64,000 bases of DNA, taken from positions 186,001 to 250,000 of the forward strand of contig JAFDYF010000069.1 of NCBI GenBank assembly GCA_018267575.1, read 5' to 3'. This document shows, piece after piece, positions 45,761 through 54,880 of this stretch. The notes below the pieces were generated by a model. It worked only from the letters and a program-made list of their open reading frames with translations, was not told where the DNA came from and made no database searches. How positions within the stretch are numbered: the stretch's first letter is position 1; each line of letters starts with the position of its first letter. Position numbers and translations under genes: made by a program. Origin of the DNA: Bacteroidota bacterium (GTDB lineage Bacteria; Bacteroidota; Bacteroidia; Chitinophagales; Chitinophagaceae).

Positions 45761-46350
45761 ACAGTAGGGAAAAAATATTAAAGGATATCGTGGCCAATAA
45801 ACCTGTATTAACTGAATTGACAGATTGGGTTGCCCCCAAATCGATACAATCAACAACCTTGGTAGGAGATTTTGAAAAATTATTGGTCAGCCTGCATAGC
45901 AAAGTAAACCATCTCAGTTCGAAAAATGATTTATTGAAAGAGGTTGATGAACTCAGGGCCCAATATCCTTTTGTGATCGATACCATTCATGCAGAAGGAG
46001 AGCCGCGAAAAAATATTCAACAATTGGATGCCCGCTCTTTGGAGTCATTGGATGTGGCCATTATCGAAGGCCGTTTGGGGGTTGCTGAAAATGGGGCAAT
46101 CTGGCTTACCGAAACGAATATGCTCAACCGTTTGCTGCCATTTATCTGTAAGCATTTGGTACTGGTGATCGATGCCGAAAATATTGTTGCGGATATGCAT
46201 GAGGCTTATAAAAAAATACGGATCGATGAAGATGGTTATGGGGTATTTATTTCTGGACCTTCCAAAACAGCAGACATTGAGCAGTCCTTGGTGATTGGGG
46301 CGCATGGCCCATTAACATTGACCGTATATATCATTTCAAATCATTCATAG
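45757..46350 (+). CDS. lutC: Lactate utilisation protein C (LutC/YkgG, LUD domain)
   Basis: 197 aa with the LUD fold: LDVAIIEGRLGVAENGAIWLTE and LVLVIDAENIVADMHEAY, ending in the conserved ISGPSKTADIEQSLVIGAHGPLTLTVYII. ATG 45757 sits in the ATGA overlap with lutB; the longer frame to 45736 lies inside lutB. In this place it completes the lactate-to-pyruvate step, which suits fucose breakdown that yields lactaldehyde or lactate. Confidence 0.93.
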   Translation: MNSREKILKDIVANKPVLTELTDWVAPKSIQSTTLVGDFEKLLVSLHSKVNHLSSKNDLLKEVDELRAQYPFVIDTIHAEGEPRKNIQQLDARSLESLDVAIIEGRLGVAENGAIWLTETNMLNRLLPFICKHLVLVIDAENIVADMHEAYKKIRIDEDGYGVFISGPSKTADIEQSLVIGAHGPLTLTVYIISNHS

Positions 46351-46453
46351 AGGCTGAAGAAAACCTTTAATTTAAGTCATTGGTTTAAATGTAGAGGAAT
46401 CAATAAGAAGACTTCGCCTAAAGGAAGATCTGAATAATACAATCAAACAAAAC

Positions 46454-47716
46454 ATGACCACTCAAACTATTACAAATATCAAAACAAAGCAGAGCGCTGG
46501 ATATCGTGTGGCCTTTGTATTGATCGTTAGCTTGTTTTTTTTGTGGGCGCTCACCTCCAATCTGTTGCCTACACTGATCCCGCATCTGAAAAAAGTGTGC
46601 AGGCTGAGCAATTTCGAATCTTCCCTGTTGGACACATCCTATTGGTCAGCCTATTTCATCATGGCCATCCCCGCCGCGATGATCATGAAAAAGACCAGTT
46701 ATAAAACGGGCATCGTTATTGGGCTGATGATTGCGGCAGCGGGTTCGCTGCTTTTCATACCTGCCGCATCTATCCGTGAATTCTGGTTTTTTCTCTTGGC
46801 TAATTTTATTTTGGCCAGCGGTATGACTTTTTTGGAAACAGCGGCCAACCCCTATATATCCGTATTGGGCGACCCTTCCACCGCTGCGCAAAGATTGAAT
46901 TTCGCACAAGCCTTCAACGGACTCGGCGCCTTTATTTCGGCATCTGTATTGAGCAAAGTCATCCTCAGTGGGAAGGAGTTTTCTGAGGACCAATTGAACG
47001 CCATGCCCGTGGATAAAGTCAATGCCTACCTGAATTCAGAGGCAAGTGCATTGAACATCCCATATCTCTGTATCGGGTTGTTGCTAATATTGGTGGCCCT
47101 ACTTTTTATATTTCAAAAATTTCCAAAGCTGGAAGAAGAAAAGGAAAAGGCGATCAGCCTGAATGTCTCGGTGCTAAAAAAATCTCACTTGGCCTGGGGC
47201 GTGATCACCCAGTTTTTTTATGTTGGCGGACAAGTCTGCATCAGCAGTTTTTTTATCAGGTACTGCAGATCGGTTGGGGAAACAGAAAACCGGGCCACTA
47301 CCTATCTGGGTGGTCTGCTGTTGTTTTTTATGCTGGGCCGATATGTTGGATCCTTTCTCATGAAAAAATTGGCACCCGCCAAAATGTTGGTTTTCTATAG
47401 CATAGCGAATATCCTGCTGATCTCCTATATGGTTTTAGTGGGCGGGCATTTGTCCATCTTCTCCTTGTTTGGGGTGGAATTTTTTATGTCCATCATGTAC
47501 CCGACCATTTTTTCCTTGGCGATCAAGGATCTTGGTGCCGACACAAAAAGTGCTTCTGCTTTTATGGTAATGTCCATTATTGGTGGGGCACTGGTGCCGC
47601 CCGTGATGGGCTATTGTATCGATATCTGGAATATCCAATTGGCCTATTCAATTCCACTTGTTTGCTTTGCTGTTGTGGCCTATTATGGGTTGGTGAAGCA
47701 TCGGGTGACAAACTAA
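46454..47716 (+). CDS. fucP: L-fucose:H+ symporter permease-like MFS protein
   Basis: 420 aa, about twelve helices, of the FucP family: FLWALTSNLLPTLIPHLKKVC near the start and ANPYISVLGDPSTAAQRLNFAQAFNGLGAF with the typical Asn/Gln-rich helix 4 region. FucP imports L-fucose with protons. Its neighbours (aldolase, dehydratase, dehydrogenase, glycosidases) are consistent with fucose rather than another sugar, but related permeases carry galactose, glucose or GlcNAc. Confidence 0.85.
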   Translation: MTTQTITNIKTKQSAGYRVAFVLIVSLFFLWALTSNLLPTLIPHLKKVCRLSNFESSLLDTSYWSAYFIMAIPAAMIMKKTSYKTGIVIGLMIAAAGSLLFIPAASIREFWFFLLANFILASGMTFLETAANPYISVLGDPSTAAQRLNFAQAFNGLGAFISASVLSKVILSGKEFSEDQLNAMPVDKVNAYLNSEASALNIPYLCIGLLLILVALLFIFQKFPKLEEEKEKAISLNVSVLKKSHLAWGVITQFFYVGGQVCISSFFIRYCRSVGETENRATTYLGGLLLFFMLGRYVGSFLMKKLAPAKMLVFYSIANILLISYMVLVGGHLSIFSLFGVEFFMSIMYPTIFSLAIKDLGADTKSASAFMVMSIIGGALVPPVMGYCIDIWNIQLAYSIPLVCFAVVAYYGLVKHRVTN

Positions 47717-47721
47717 ACGAA

Positions 47722-48372
47722 ATGACAGATCTGACCAAGAACGAAAGATTGTTGAACTGTTATACAGGCGCGGTGCAGGATGTGCTGCGCAATATGGGCT
47801 ATCCCAATCAGGTATTGCCCCATTATCTGGCGCCATTACAAAAAGCAAAGATCGCCGGAAAGATATTTACGGTGGAAGGAAAGGTAGATACCAGTATCAG
47901 CAAGCACGATAGTTTGTTGAGTTGGTGCACCATGTTGTCAAAAGCGCCGGGTGGAAAGATTTTGGTATGCCAACCCAATGATCATACGATCGCACATATG
48001 GGCGAACTTTCCAGCGAAACCCTGATGTACAAAAAAGTGTTGGGTTATGTGGTGGACGGCGGTTGCAGGGATGTGGAGTTCATCAATAAAATTGGGTTTC
48101 CTGTCTATTGCAAATATTTTACCCCAAAGGATGTAGTGAAAACTTGGAAAGTGACCGCTCTCGGTGAACCGATTACTATCGGTGATGTTAATATCAGAAC
48201 GGATGATTACCTGCTGGCCGATACGGATGGTGTCATCCTCATTCCAGAGAAAATTATAGATGAGGTGATTGGGCAAACAGAAGAGGTACTGAGAACAGAA
48301 AATAAAGTAAGAACGGCGATCCTTCAGGGTGTCGATCCTGTGGAAGCCTATTTAAAATTTGGAAAATTCTGA
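47722..48372 (+). CDS. RraA-like aldolase/ demethylmenaquinone methyltransferase-fold protein
   Basis: 216 aa of the RraA/HMG aldolase fold: GELSSETLMYKKVLGYVVDGGCRDVEFI carries the Gly-rich loop and the Arg-Asp pair that bind the 2-oxo acid and divalent metal in class II pyruvate aldolases of this family. It begins 5 nt after fucP and is followed after 2 nt by uxaA-N. In context it may cleave 2-keto-3-deoxy-L-fuconate to pyruvate and L-lactaldehyde (inference); other 3-deoxy-2-oxo acids are possible. Confidence 0.75.
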   Translation: MTDLTKNERLLNCYTGAVQDVLRNMGYPNQVLPHYLAPLQKAKIAGKIFTVEGKVDTSISKHDSLLSWCTMLSKAPGGKILVCQPNDHTIAHMGELSSETLMYKKVLGYVVDGGCRDVEFINKIGFPVYCKYFTPKDVVKTWKVTALGEPITIGDVNIRTDDYLLADTDGVILIPEKIIDEVIGQTEEVLRTENKVRTAILQGVDPVEAYLKFGKF

Positions 48373-48374
48373 TT

Positions 48375-48674
48375 ATGGAGAAACTGATTTTATTGCACCC
48401 TGCCGATAATGTGTTCATCGTTCGAAAAACGATCCAGGCCAATGAAAAAATTTCGGTGAACGGGATACCCATTATCTATGTCAAGGAAATTGCACTCGGG
48501 CATAAGATAGCTTCAAGGGATATCAACAAAGGAGAGGAGATTATAAAATATGGTGTGCCCATCGGGTCGGCAACAGAAAAAATCGTAGCAGGGGCGCATA
48601 TCCATTTGCACAATATGAAAAGCGATTATATTCAAACATACACATTGGAAAAAGAATTTGGACATGAGCAATAA
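48375..48674 (+). CDS. UxaA family hydro-lyase, N-terminal (SAF) subunit
   Basis: 99-aa SAF-domain protein: LHPADNVFIVRKTIQANEKISVNGIPIIYVKEIALGHKIA and GEEIIKYGVPIG with His and Asn-like metal-ligand positions as in altronate dehydratase N-termini. The protein is a separate polypeptide here, whereas E. coli UxaA is a single chain. It overlaps the downstream subunit by 11 nt. Confidence 0.85.
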   Translation: MEKLILLHPADNVFIVRKTIQANEKISVNGIPIIYVKEIALGHKIASRDINKGEEIIKYGVPIGSATEKIVAGAHIHLHNMKSDYIQTYTLEKEFGHEQ

Positions 48675-49866
48675 AAAATGGAAAGGGTACCTGCGTTCCG
48701 ATGGGCGCAAGGGCATCCGTAATACGGTAGCCGTAGTTTATCTTGTTGAGTGCGCCCATCACGTGGCAAGAGAAATCACTACCTCATTTAAAGATCAGCA
48801 AGTGCATTTGATTGGGTTCCCAGGCTGTTATCCCAACCAATATGCGGATAAAATATTGAACGCGATTTGCATACACCCTAATGTAGGTGCTGTTCTATTG
48901 GTAAGCTTGGGTTGTGAAAGTTTCAACCGCAACCGCCTGATGGAAAATATTGAAAGATCGGGCCGCCCCGTGCATTTGATTGGTATCCAAAAAATCGGTG
49001 GCACCAGAAAAGCCATCGACGATGGAAAAAATTGGGTGGGTGATGCTATTGCACAAATCAAAAATGTGCCACAGGTTGAAATGGGCATCAGCGACCTTTC
49101 AATAGGGACAGTTTGTGGCGGCAGCGATGCTACCAGTGGCATCAGCGCCAACCCCGCTGTGGGAAGGGCTTTTGATAAACTGGTAGCTGAAAATGCCATT
49201 TGTGTTTTTGAGGAAACGGGGGAGATGATTGGTCTGGAAAATATTTTGAAGACGAGGGCCAAAACAAAAGAATTGGGTGCTGAACTGGAAAACTCCGTAA
49301 AGAAAGCGGCCATTTATTATTCCAAAATGGGGCATGGAAGTTTTGCGCCGGGCAATGCGGATGGTGGGCTTACCACCATTGAAGAGAAATCTATGGGGGC
49401 TTATGCAAAGAGTGGCGATTCCAATCTGTCGGGTCTTATAAAACCCGGTGATATCCCTTCAAAAGCAGGTCTCTATCTAATGGATGTAGTGCCGGATGGC
49501 GAGCCGATGTTTGGATTCCCCAATATCAGCGACAATGCGGAGATCGTGGAAATGATCGCCAGCGGCTGTCACCTCATTCTCTTCACCACAGGGCGGGGCT
49601 CTGTGGTTGGTTCGGCTGTTTCCCCCGTGATTAAAATTTGTGCCAACCCTGAGACCTATGAAAGGATGAAGGACGATATGGATATCAACGCAGGGAAAAT
49701 TTTAAACGGGGAAGCCACCTTGGACGAAGTGGGCGATGAAATAGTGGAGAAAGTATTGGCAGTCGCAAAAGGAAACCCGAGCTGCTCAGAATCATTGGGC
49801 CATCAGGAATTTATTTTGACCTATAAAAAGTTTGAACCGATCGGGCCGGCTTGTTTGCCTATGTGA
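48664..49866 (+). CDS. UxaA family hydro-lyase, C-terminal catalytic subunit
   Basis: 400 aa of the altronate/galactarate dehydratase C-terminal family: GYLRSDGRKGIRNTVAVVYLVECAHHVA, then VCGGSDATSGISANPAVGRAFD, LIASGCHLILFTTGRGSVVGS and VIKICANPETYERMKDDMDINAG. ATG 48664 overlaps the SAF subunit; the TTG at 48658 is less likely. Split UxaA-like pairs of this kind act as L-fuconate dehydratases in the Campylobacter jejuni fucose pathway; that role is probable here. Confidence 0.85.
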   Translation: MSNKKWKGYLRSDGRKGIRNTVAVVYLVECAHHVAREITTSFKDQQVHLIGFPGCYPNQYADKILNAICIHPNVGAVLLVSLGCESFNRNRLMENIERSGRPVHLIGIQKIGGTRKAIDDGKNWVGDAIAQIKNVPQVEMGISDLSIGTVCGGSDATSGISANPAVGRAFDKLVAENAICVFEETGEMIGLENILKTRAKTKELGAELENSVKKAAIYYSKMGHGSFAPGNADGGLTTIEEKSMGAYAKSGDSNLSGLIKPGDIPSKAGLYLMDVVPDGEPMFGFPNISDNAEIVEMIASGCHLILFTTGRGSVVGSAVSPVIKICANPETYERMKDDMDINAGKILNGEATLDEVGDEIVEKVLAVAKGNPSCSESLGHQEFILTYKKFEPIGPACLPM

Positions 49867-49879
49867 GGCGGGAAGGAGT

Positions 49880-49963
49880 AGGAATTTGTAATTGGGAATT
49901 GTGATTTGGACTTTTGGTTTTTCGACTACGGACTATTAACTATCGACTGTCAACTAACTATTG
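49880..49963. repeat. Heptameric repeat array between uxaA and the SDR gene
   Basis: Twelve 7-nt units in one unbroken register but of two types: six of the GGGAATT/TGTAATT kind at 49880-49921, then six of the TCGACTA/TCAACTA kind at 49922-49963. It fills most of the 114-nt spacer within the otherwise tightly packed cluster. Confidence 0.85.
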
Positions 49964-49980
49964 ACCCTAAAATTAAAATC

Positions 49981-50766
49981 ATGAACTTAAACCTGGCAGG
50001 AAAAATAATCATCGTTACTGGTGGCGCAAGGGGTATTGGCTTTGGGATAAGCAAAGTGTTGGCAGCAGAGAAAGCCATCCCATATATCATTGGTAGAAAT
50101 GAAGATGATAATAAAAAAGCCGTGAAGGAAATTGAAGCAGCGGGAGGTAAAGCCAAATATGTGACTGCGGAATTGACGATACCCGCTGAATGTGAAAATG
50201 CGGTAAAAAATATTATTGCCGATGTTGGCCGCATTGACGGGATGGTGAACAATGCTGGCGTTAATGATGGAGTTGGTTTGGAAAATGGCAACTATGAATC
50301 TTTCATAGCATCCCTTCATAAAAACCTAGTCCATTATTATTTGATCGCACAATATGCATTGCCCCAACTGAAAAAAGCAAAAGGGGCTATTGTGAACATC
50401 GGTTCCAAAACTGCAGAGACAGGTCAAGGGAACACTTCTGCATACGCCGCCTCCAATGGTGGCCGCAATGCGCTCACCCGCGAATGGGCTGTGGAGCTTT
50501 TGAAATATGGCATTCGGGTAAATGCGGTAATTGTTGCTGAATGTTTTACCCCATTATATGAAACATGGATAAAAACTTTCTCCAACCCCGAAGAGAAATT
50601 GAAACAGATTACCGACAAAATCCCATTGGAAAAAAGAATGACCACAGCGGAAGAAATCGCCAATATGGTAGTGTTTCTTTTGTCCGAAAAATCAAGTCAT
50701 ACCACCGGACAATTGATCCATGTGGATGGCGGCTATACACATTTGGATAGGGCAATAGACAACTAA
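49981..50766 (+). CDS. SDR family dehydrogenase, probably L-fucose dehydrogenase-like
   Basis: 261-aa short-chain dehydrogenase. Cofactor motif TGGARGIGFGISKVLA, NNAGVNDGVG, catalytic Ser in IVNIGSKTAETGQG and Tyr-x-x-x-Asn variant in SAYAASNGGRNALTREWAV. (The Lys of the usual YxxxK is replaced: Tyr-Ala-Ala-Ser-Asn is seen, as in the fucose-dehydrogenase/FucX-like group with KTAETGQG and GGRNALTREWA.) The C-terminal half HTTGQLIHVDGGYTHLD is normal. ATG 49981 starts the conserved block; upstream is repeat sequence. NAD(P)-linked oxidation of L-fucose or a later 3-deoxy-2-oxo acid are the candidate reactions. Confidence 0.75.
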   Translation: MNLNLAGKIIIVTGGARGIGFGISKVLAAEKAIPYIIGRNEDDNKKAVKEIEAAGGKAKYVTAELTIPAECENAVKNIIADVGRIDGMVNNAGVNDGVGLENGNYESFIASLHKNLVHYYLIAQYALPQLKKAKGAIVNIGSKTAETGQGNTSAYAASNGGRNALTREWAVELLKYGIRVNAVIVAECFTPLYETWIKTFSNPEEKLKQITDKIPLEKRMTTAEEIANMVVFLLSEKSSHTTGQLIHVDGGYTHLDRAIDN

Positions 50767-50841
50767 ACACAACCAGAATTTTAAAAATGCTACAAAAAAT
50801 AGGCGATATTTAGGTTTTGTTGATAAACTGAAAAAAGGATT

Positions 50842-52740
50842 ATGATAGGTTCAAAAAAAATCCTAGAGTATCTACTGGCTAGTGCACTGTTTTTAGTAAC
50901 AAATCTTTTTTTAGCATTTGGGCAGAAGCGGGAGGGGGGCAACCGCTTTTTAGCCAATTTGAAAAAAGCCCCCGCAGGGGTTATTCTCTCCAATGGGACA
51001 AGTGCTACAACCGCTATTTCTGTCGAGCGAAAATGGGATGGCTACCATTGCCAGCTTTCCGTCAAAAACAATTCGGCATTACCCCTAAGCATTCGTGAGG
51101 TCATTGTTTTTGACCTTTTGCATCAATTGCCCGATACAACCAAAGTTTATGGTGAAGGTTTTCAGAAATTGGCGCAAGTGGGGGGAACACTTGCCAAGCC
51201 TGAAGATTGGGGCAGCTATGCTGATCGCAGTCATTACAAAATAACAGAACCAGATGGGTTGCGCACAGCCTATGGCATGTTCATGCTGGAAATGCAAAAC
51301 AATATTCGGGTAATACTAGCCACCACTTCCTGCAATAAGTTTATATCTAGATTTTCTTTTAACGAAAAGCGACTCAGGATTTCTATCGATTGTGAGAACC
51401 TGACTTTACAGCCAGGGAAATCTTGGAACCTCGAAGATTTTATTGCTATCTCGGGAACGGATCGCGAAAAACTATTTGAGCTGTTGTCCCAGGAAATTGC
51501 CCGGCATCACCCCAGATTAAAGCATGACCCAGTCCCCATGGGCTGGTGTTCCTGGTATTGTTTTGGACCCAAGGTCACTGCAAAGAATATTACCGATAAT
51601 ATCAACTGGATATCTGCCAACCTGCCCGCCTTAAAATATATACAGATTGATGATGGTTATCAACCTTGGATGGGGGACTGGCTGGAAAGGGGCAATGCGT
51701 TTGATGGAGATGTGACCCAAGTGATGAACGAAATCAAAGCAAAAGGTTTGGAGCCTGCCATATGGGTAGCTCCATTTATCGCCAGTCCGGAGTCAAAACT
51801 TTTTAAAAATCACCCAGACTGGTTTGTGAAGGACAAGGAGGGTAATCCCCTTCGTTCCGATAAGGTTGGTTTTGGAGGATGGCGTTTAGGTCCTTGGTAT
51901 GTATTGGACGGCACCCATCCGCAGGTGCAACAATTTCTTACCGAACTTTTCCGGACGATGCGGGAAAAATGGGGATGCCGTTATTTTAAATTGGATGCCC
52001 TTTATTGGGGAGCCATTCATGGGGCTGTACACTATGATAAAGAGGCAACCCGGATCGAGGCCTATCGCCGAGGGATGCAGGCTATTCTTCAAGGAGCTGG
52101 GGACGCTTTTATATTGGGTTGCAACCATCCGATATGGGCATCTCTTGGATTGATAAATGGCTCCAGAAGTTCGATGGATATTTCAAACAATTGGGAATCT
52201 TTTCGGAAAATCGGAAGAGAAAATTTACTGAGGGCTTGGCAAAATGGTAGGTTATGGTGGAACGACCCTGATTGTATTTTATTGACCGATAAGGAAACTG
52301 CCGATATCACAGACGCTGCGGGAAACAAGTCCAATGATCAAAACCAATCAAAGCGATTAACAGAAAATGAATTCCTATTCCATGCCACTATCATTTATGC
52401 TTCCGGTGGTTTGTTATTGAGTGGGGATGACCTCACAAAGATTAGTCACTCCAGATTACAGATATTGAAGAAACTCATTCCCCCCACTGGGAAGGCTGCA
52501 AAATTTGAGAATGAAAAATTTGAAGTGGGTTCCACCACTTTAGCAAATGAAACGGTTTATTCTGTTTTTAATTGGGACGATGAGCCTGTGGATAGAATGA
52601 TAAAATTGCCTGTTGGCAAATGCCAGCTTTCGAATAAATGGACCGATGTGAATTTGGGCGTGTTTGAAAAATTTTATACTATCAAGGCACTTCCACCACA
52701 TACTGCAGTATTGATTGTTTCCAGAAAAATTAAAATATGA
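50842..52740 (+). CDS. Glycoside hydrolase family 36 alpha-galactosidase-like enzyme
   Basis: 632 aa with a signal peptide near residues 1-27 and the clan GH-D architecture: N-terminal beta-sandwich then a TIM barrel. Motifs: MGWCSWYCFG (233-242), KYIQIDDGYQPWMGDW, nucleophile Asp385 in FKLDALYWG and candidate acid/base Asp446 in SRSSMDISNN, 61 residues later as expected for GH36. The likely activity is hydrolysis of alpha-galactosides or alpha-GalNAc from glycans outside the cytoplasm. Its TGA overlaps the next start. Confidence 0.85.
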   Translation: MIGSKKILEYLLASALFLVTNLFLAFGQKREGGNRFLANLKKAPAGVILSNGTSATTAISVERKWDGYHCQLSVKNNSALPLSIREVIVFDLLHQLPDTTKVYGEGFQKLAQVGGTLAKPEDWGSYADRSHYKITEPDGLRTAYGMFMLEMQNNIRVILATTSCNKFISRFSFNEKRLRISIDCENLTLQPGKSWNLEDFIAISGTDREKLFELLSQEIARHHPRLKHDPVPMGWCSWYCFGPKVTAKNITDNINWISANLPALKYIQIDDGYQPWMGDWLERGNAFDGDVTQVMNEIKAKGLEPAIWVAPFIASPESKLFKNHPDWFVKDKEGNPLRSDKVGFGGWRLGPWYVLDGTHPQVQQFLTELFRTMREKWGCRYFKLDALYWGAIHGAVHYDKEATRIEAYRRGMQAILQGAGDAFILGCNHPIWASLGLINGSRSSMDISNNWESFRKIGRENLLRAWQNGRLWWNDPDCILLTDKETADITDAAGNKSNDQNQSKRLTENEFLFHATIIYASGGLLLSGDDLTKISHSRLQILKKLIPPTGKAAKFENEKFEVGSTTLANETVYSVFNWDDEPVDRMIKLPVGKCQLSNKWTDVNLGVFEKFYTIKALPPHTAVLIVSRKIKI

Positions 52741-54839
52741 AATTACTTTTTACTTCGCTTTTTACTTTCTCTTTTCTGAGCTTATTGGCAACGGATACGT
52801 TCATTTATATTTCCCCCAATGGCAAGGGTAATGGTTCGGCAAAAACACCCACTAGCTTGGAAAAAGCGATGGCATTGCTCCCTAGCTTAAAGAAAAGTAA
52901 CCCGAATGGGACTATCACAATCATCTTGCTGGATGGAGAATACGAATTGAATAGCCCACTACTCATTACAAATGAAAATGGGGGAACCCAAAATTTAAAA
53001 ATTATTTTTAAAGCAGCACCCAATGCCCATCCCATCTTAAGTGGGGGAAAAAAGATTTTACTGAAAGGGGATAAAATACTTTCAGCCGACATCTCGCCGG
53101 ATTTAAAAAACAATAACCCACCAGAAGATATTTATGTAAATGGTAAAAGGGCAATTAGGGCAAGAACCCCTGACAACGACTTTTTTAAATTGGGGAAAAC
53201 CGATGAAACAAAAGACTCTGCCATGATAGGCATTGGCAAATCCATCCAGCACTATGAGATACCAGCTTCATTATATTCGACACTTTCCCGTTTGTCAGCA
53301 TCACAATTAAAAAATGTCAGGTTCAATATATATCATAAATGGATGAACACGATGCTACACATAGATTCATTGGATAAGAAGGATACGGCTTTTTATGTTA
53401 CAGGCCCAGCATGGAAACCCTATGGCCCCATCGAACAGCATTCTGTTTTTTACATGGAAAACGCGATCGAATCATTGAACACAGTGAATGAATGGTTGCT
53501 GGATTGGGATATGATCAAATACATTCCCAATGATTTAAATATAAAGGAACAAGAAATTACTATCCCGACTTTAGAAAAATTGCTAATCATTAAAGGGGAT
53601 AGTAATCGGGAAGTCAGCAATGTAACTTTTGAAGGAATTTCATTTCGCTACTGCAATACCTCTTCCATGTTTGCAAACGATCCACAAGCGGCCATGTCTG
53701 TGCAAGCGGCAATCATGGTTGATTATGCAAATGCCATCCATTTTTTTAATTGCGAAATCACCCATGTTGGGGAATATGGCATTTGGCTCAGAAAGGCTGT
53801 CCATGATTGCGATATCAGCCATTGTTATGTTCATGAACTGGGTGCAGGTGGAGTGAGAATTGGAGAAACGCTTAGTCAAACGGAGATAAATAAAAACATG
53901 CGTTTTAGCTCTGGAAATAGAGTTTCCAATTGCATTATACATTCTGGGGGGTACAATTATCCTACTGCCGTAGGTGTTTTTGTTGGCGATGCCTACAATA
54001 ATTTCATTGCGCATAATGATATAGGTGACTTTCGGTATTCCGGCGTTTCAGTGGGCTGGGTATGGGGATATGGTTATAGTCCTACTGTAAATAATAAAAT
54101 CATTTTTAATCATATTCATCATATTGGGTGGGGCGTATTAAGCGATATGGCTGCCGTGTACACACTTGGCATTTCCAATGGCACGGAGGTGAGCAATAAT
54201 ATCATACATGATATATATTCCTACGACTATGGTGGGTGGGGGCTTTATACCGATGAAGGTTCAACCCATATCCGGATGGAAAATAATTTGGTGTACAATA
54301 CCAAGACCGGCGGTTTTCATCAGCATTATGGGAAAGACAATATTATCAGGAATAATATTTTAGCCTTTGGTGAAAAATTTTTAGCGCAATTTTCGCGTAT
54401 TGAAGATCACCATAGTTTTGATTTTAGGCACAATATCCTCATTTCCGATAAGGGGTTTTTATTACAGGGTGCCTGGCAACATGGAAATGTTACAGTTGAC
54501 AGTAATTGTTATTGGTGCATAAACAATGAAAAATGTCTTTTCATGCAATCCACCATGAGCTACGGCGGTGAGCCTCGGGTTGTTTTGACATTCGACCAAT
54601 GGAGGCAACAAAGTGGAAGGGATGCGCATAGTTTCTTTCATGATCCCGGTTTTGTCAATGCAAAAGAACACAATTTCAAATTCAAAAACGGTTCCATCAT
54701 TCATAAAATTGGGTTCAAGCCATTTGATTTAAATGAAGTGGGTGTACAGGGCGATTTGAAATGGAAACAATTGGCAAAACTGCCAAAGGAAATCATTGAT
54801 GACTTCAATGAATCTGTAAATAAAAATATGCTCCCGTGA
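52737..54839 (+). CDS. Exported right-handed beta-helix protein, GH141-like
   Basis: 700 aa with a signal peptide ending near residue 20 and a long parallel beta-helix (repeated N-I-I-x-x-N type turns: NNKIIFNHIHHIGWGVLSDMAAVYT, VSNNIIHDIYSYDYGGWGLYTDEGSTHIRMENN). The pattern, including GGYNYPTAVGVFVGDAYNNFIAHNDIGDFRYSGVSVGW, resembles GH141, a family with alpha-L-fucosidase and xylanase activity. In a fucose cluster, fucosidase activity is the attractive guess. The gene is coupled to GH36 (ATGA overlap). Confidence 0.7.
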   Translation: MKLLFTSLFTFSFLSLLATDTFIYISPNGKGNGSAKTPTSLEKAMALLPSLKKSNPNGTITIILLDGEYELNSPLLITNENGGTQNLKIIFKAAPNAHPILSGGKKILLKGDKILSADISPDLKNNNPPEDIYVNGKRAIRARTPDNDFFKLGKTDETKDSAMIGIGKSIQHYEIPASLYSTLSRLSASQLKNVRFNIYHKWMNTMLHIDSLDKKDTAFYVTGPAWKPYGPIEQHSVFYMENAIESLNTVNEWLLDWDMIKYIPNDLNIKEQEITIPTLEKLLIIKGDSNREVSNVTFEGISFRYCNTSSMFANDPQAAMSVQAAIMVDYANAIHFFNCEITHVGEYGIWLRKAVHDCDISHCYVHELGAGGVRIGETLSQTEINKNMRFSSGNRVSNCIIHSGGYNYPTAVGVFVGDAYNNFIAHNDIGDFRYSGVSVGWVWGYGYSPTVNNKIIFNHIHHIGWGVLSDMAAVYTLGISNGTEVSNNIIHDIYSYDYGGWGLYTDEGSTHIRMENNLVYNTKTGGFHQHYGKDNIIRNNILAFGEKFLAQFSRIEDHHSFDFRHNILISDKGFLLQGAWQHGNVTVDSNCYWCINNEKCLFMQSTMSYGGEPRVVLTFDQWRQQSGRDAHSFFHDPGFVNAKEHNFKFKNGSIIHKIGFKPFDLNEVGVQGDLKWKQLAKLPKEIIDDFNESVNKNMLP

Positions 54840-54880
54840 TTTTCGAAAACGATGGTATTGTTTAATAAATAAATATTGAA

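Noticed and set aside
48828..49313. 161-codon antisense frame opposite the UxaA subunit
   Set aside because: Overlaps a conserved enzyme in a compact operon, no sign of its own start context.
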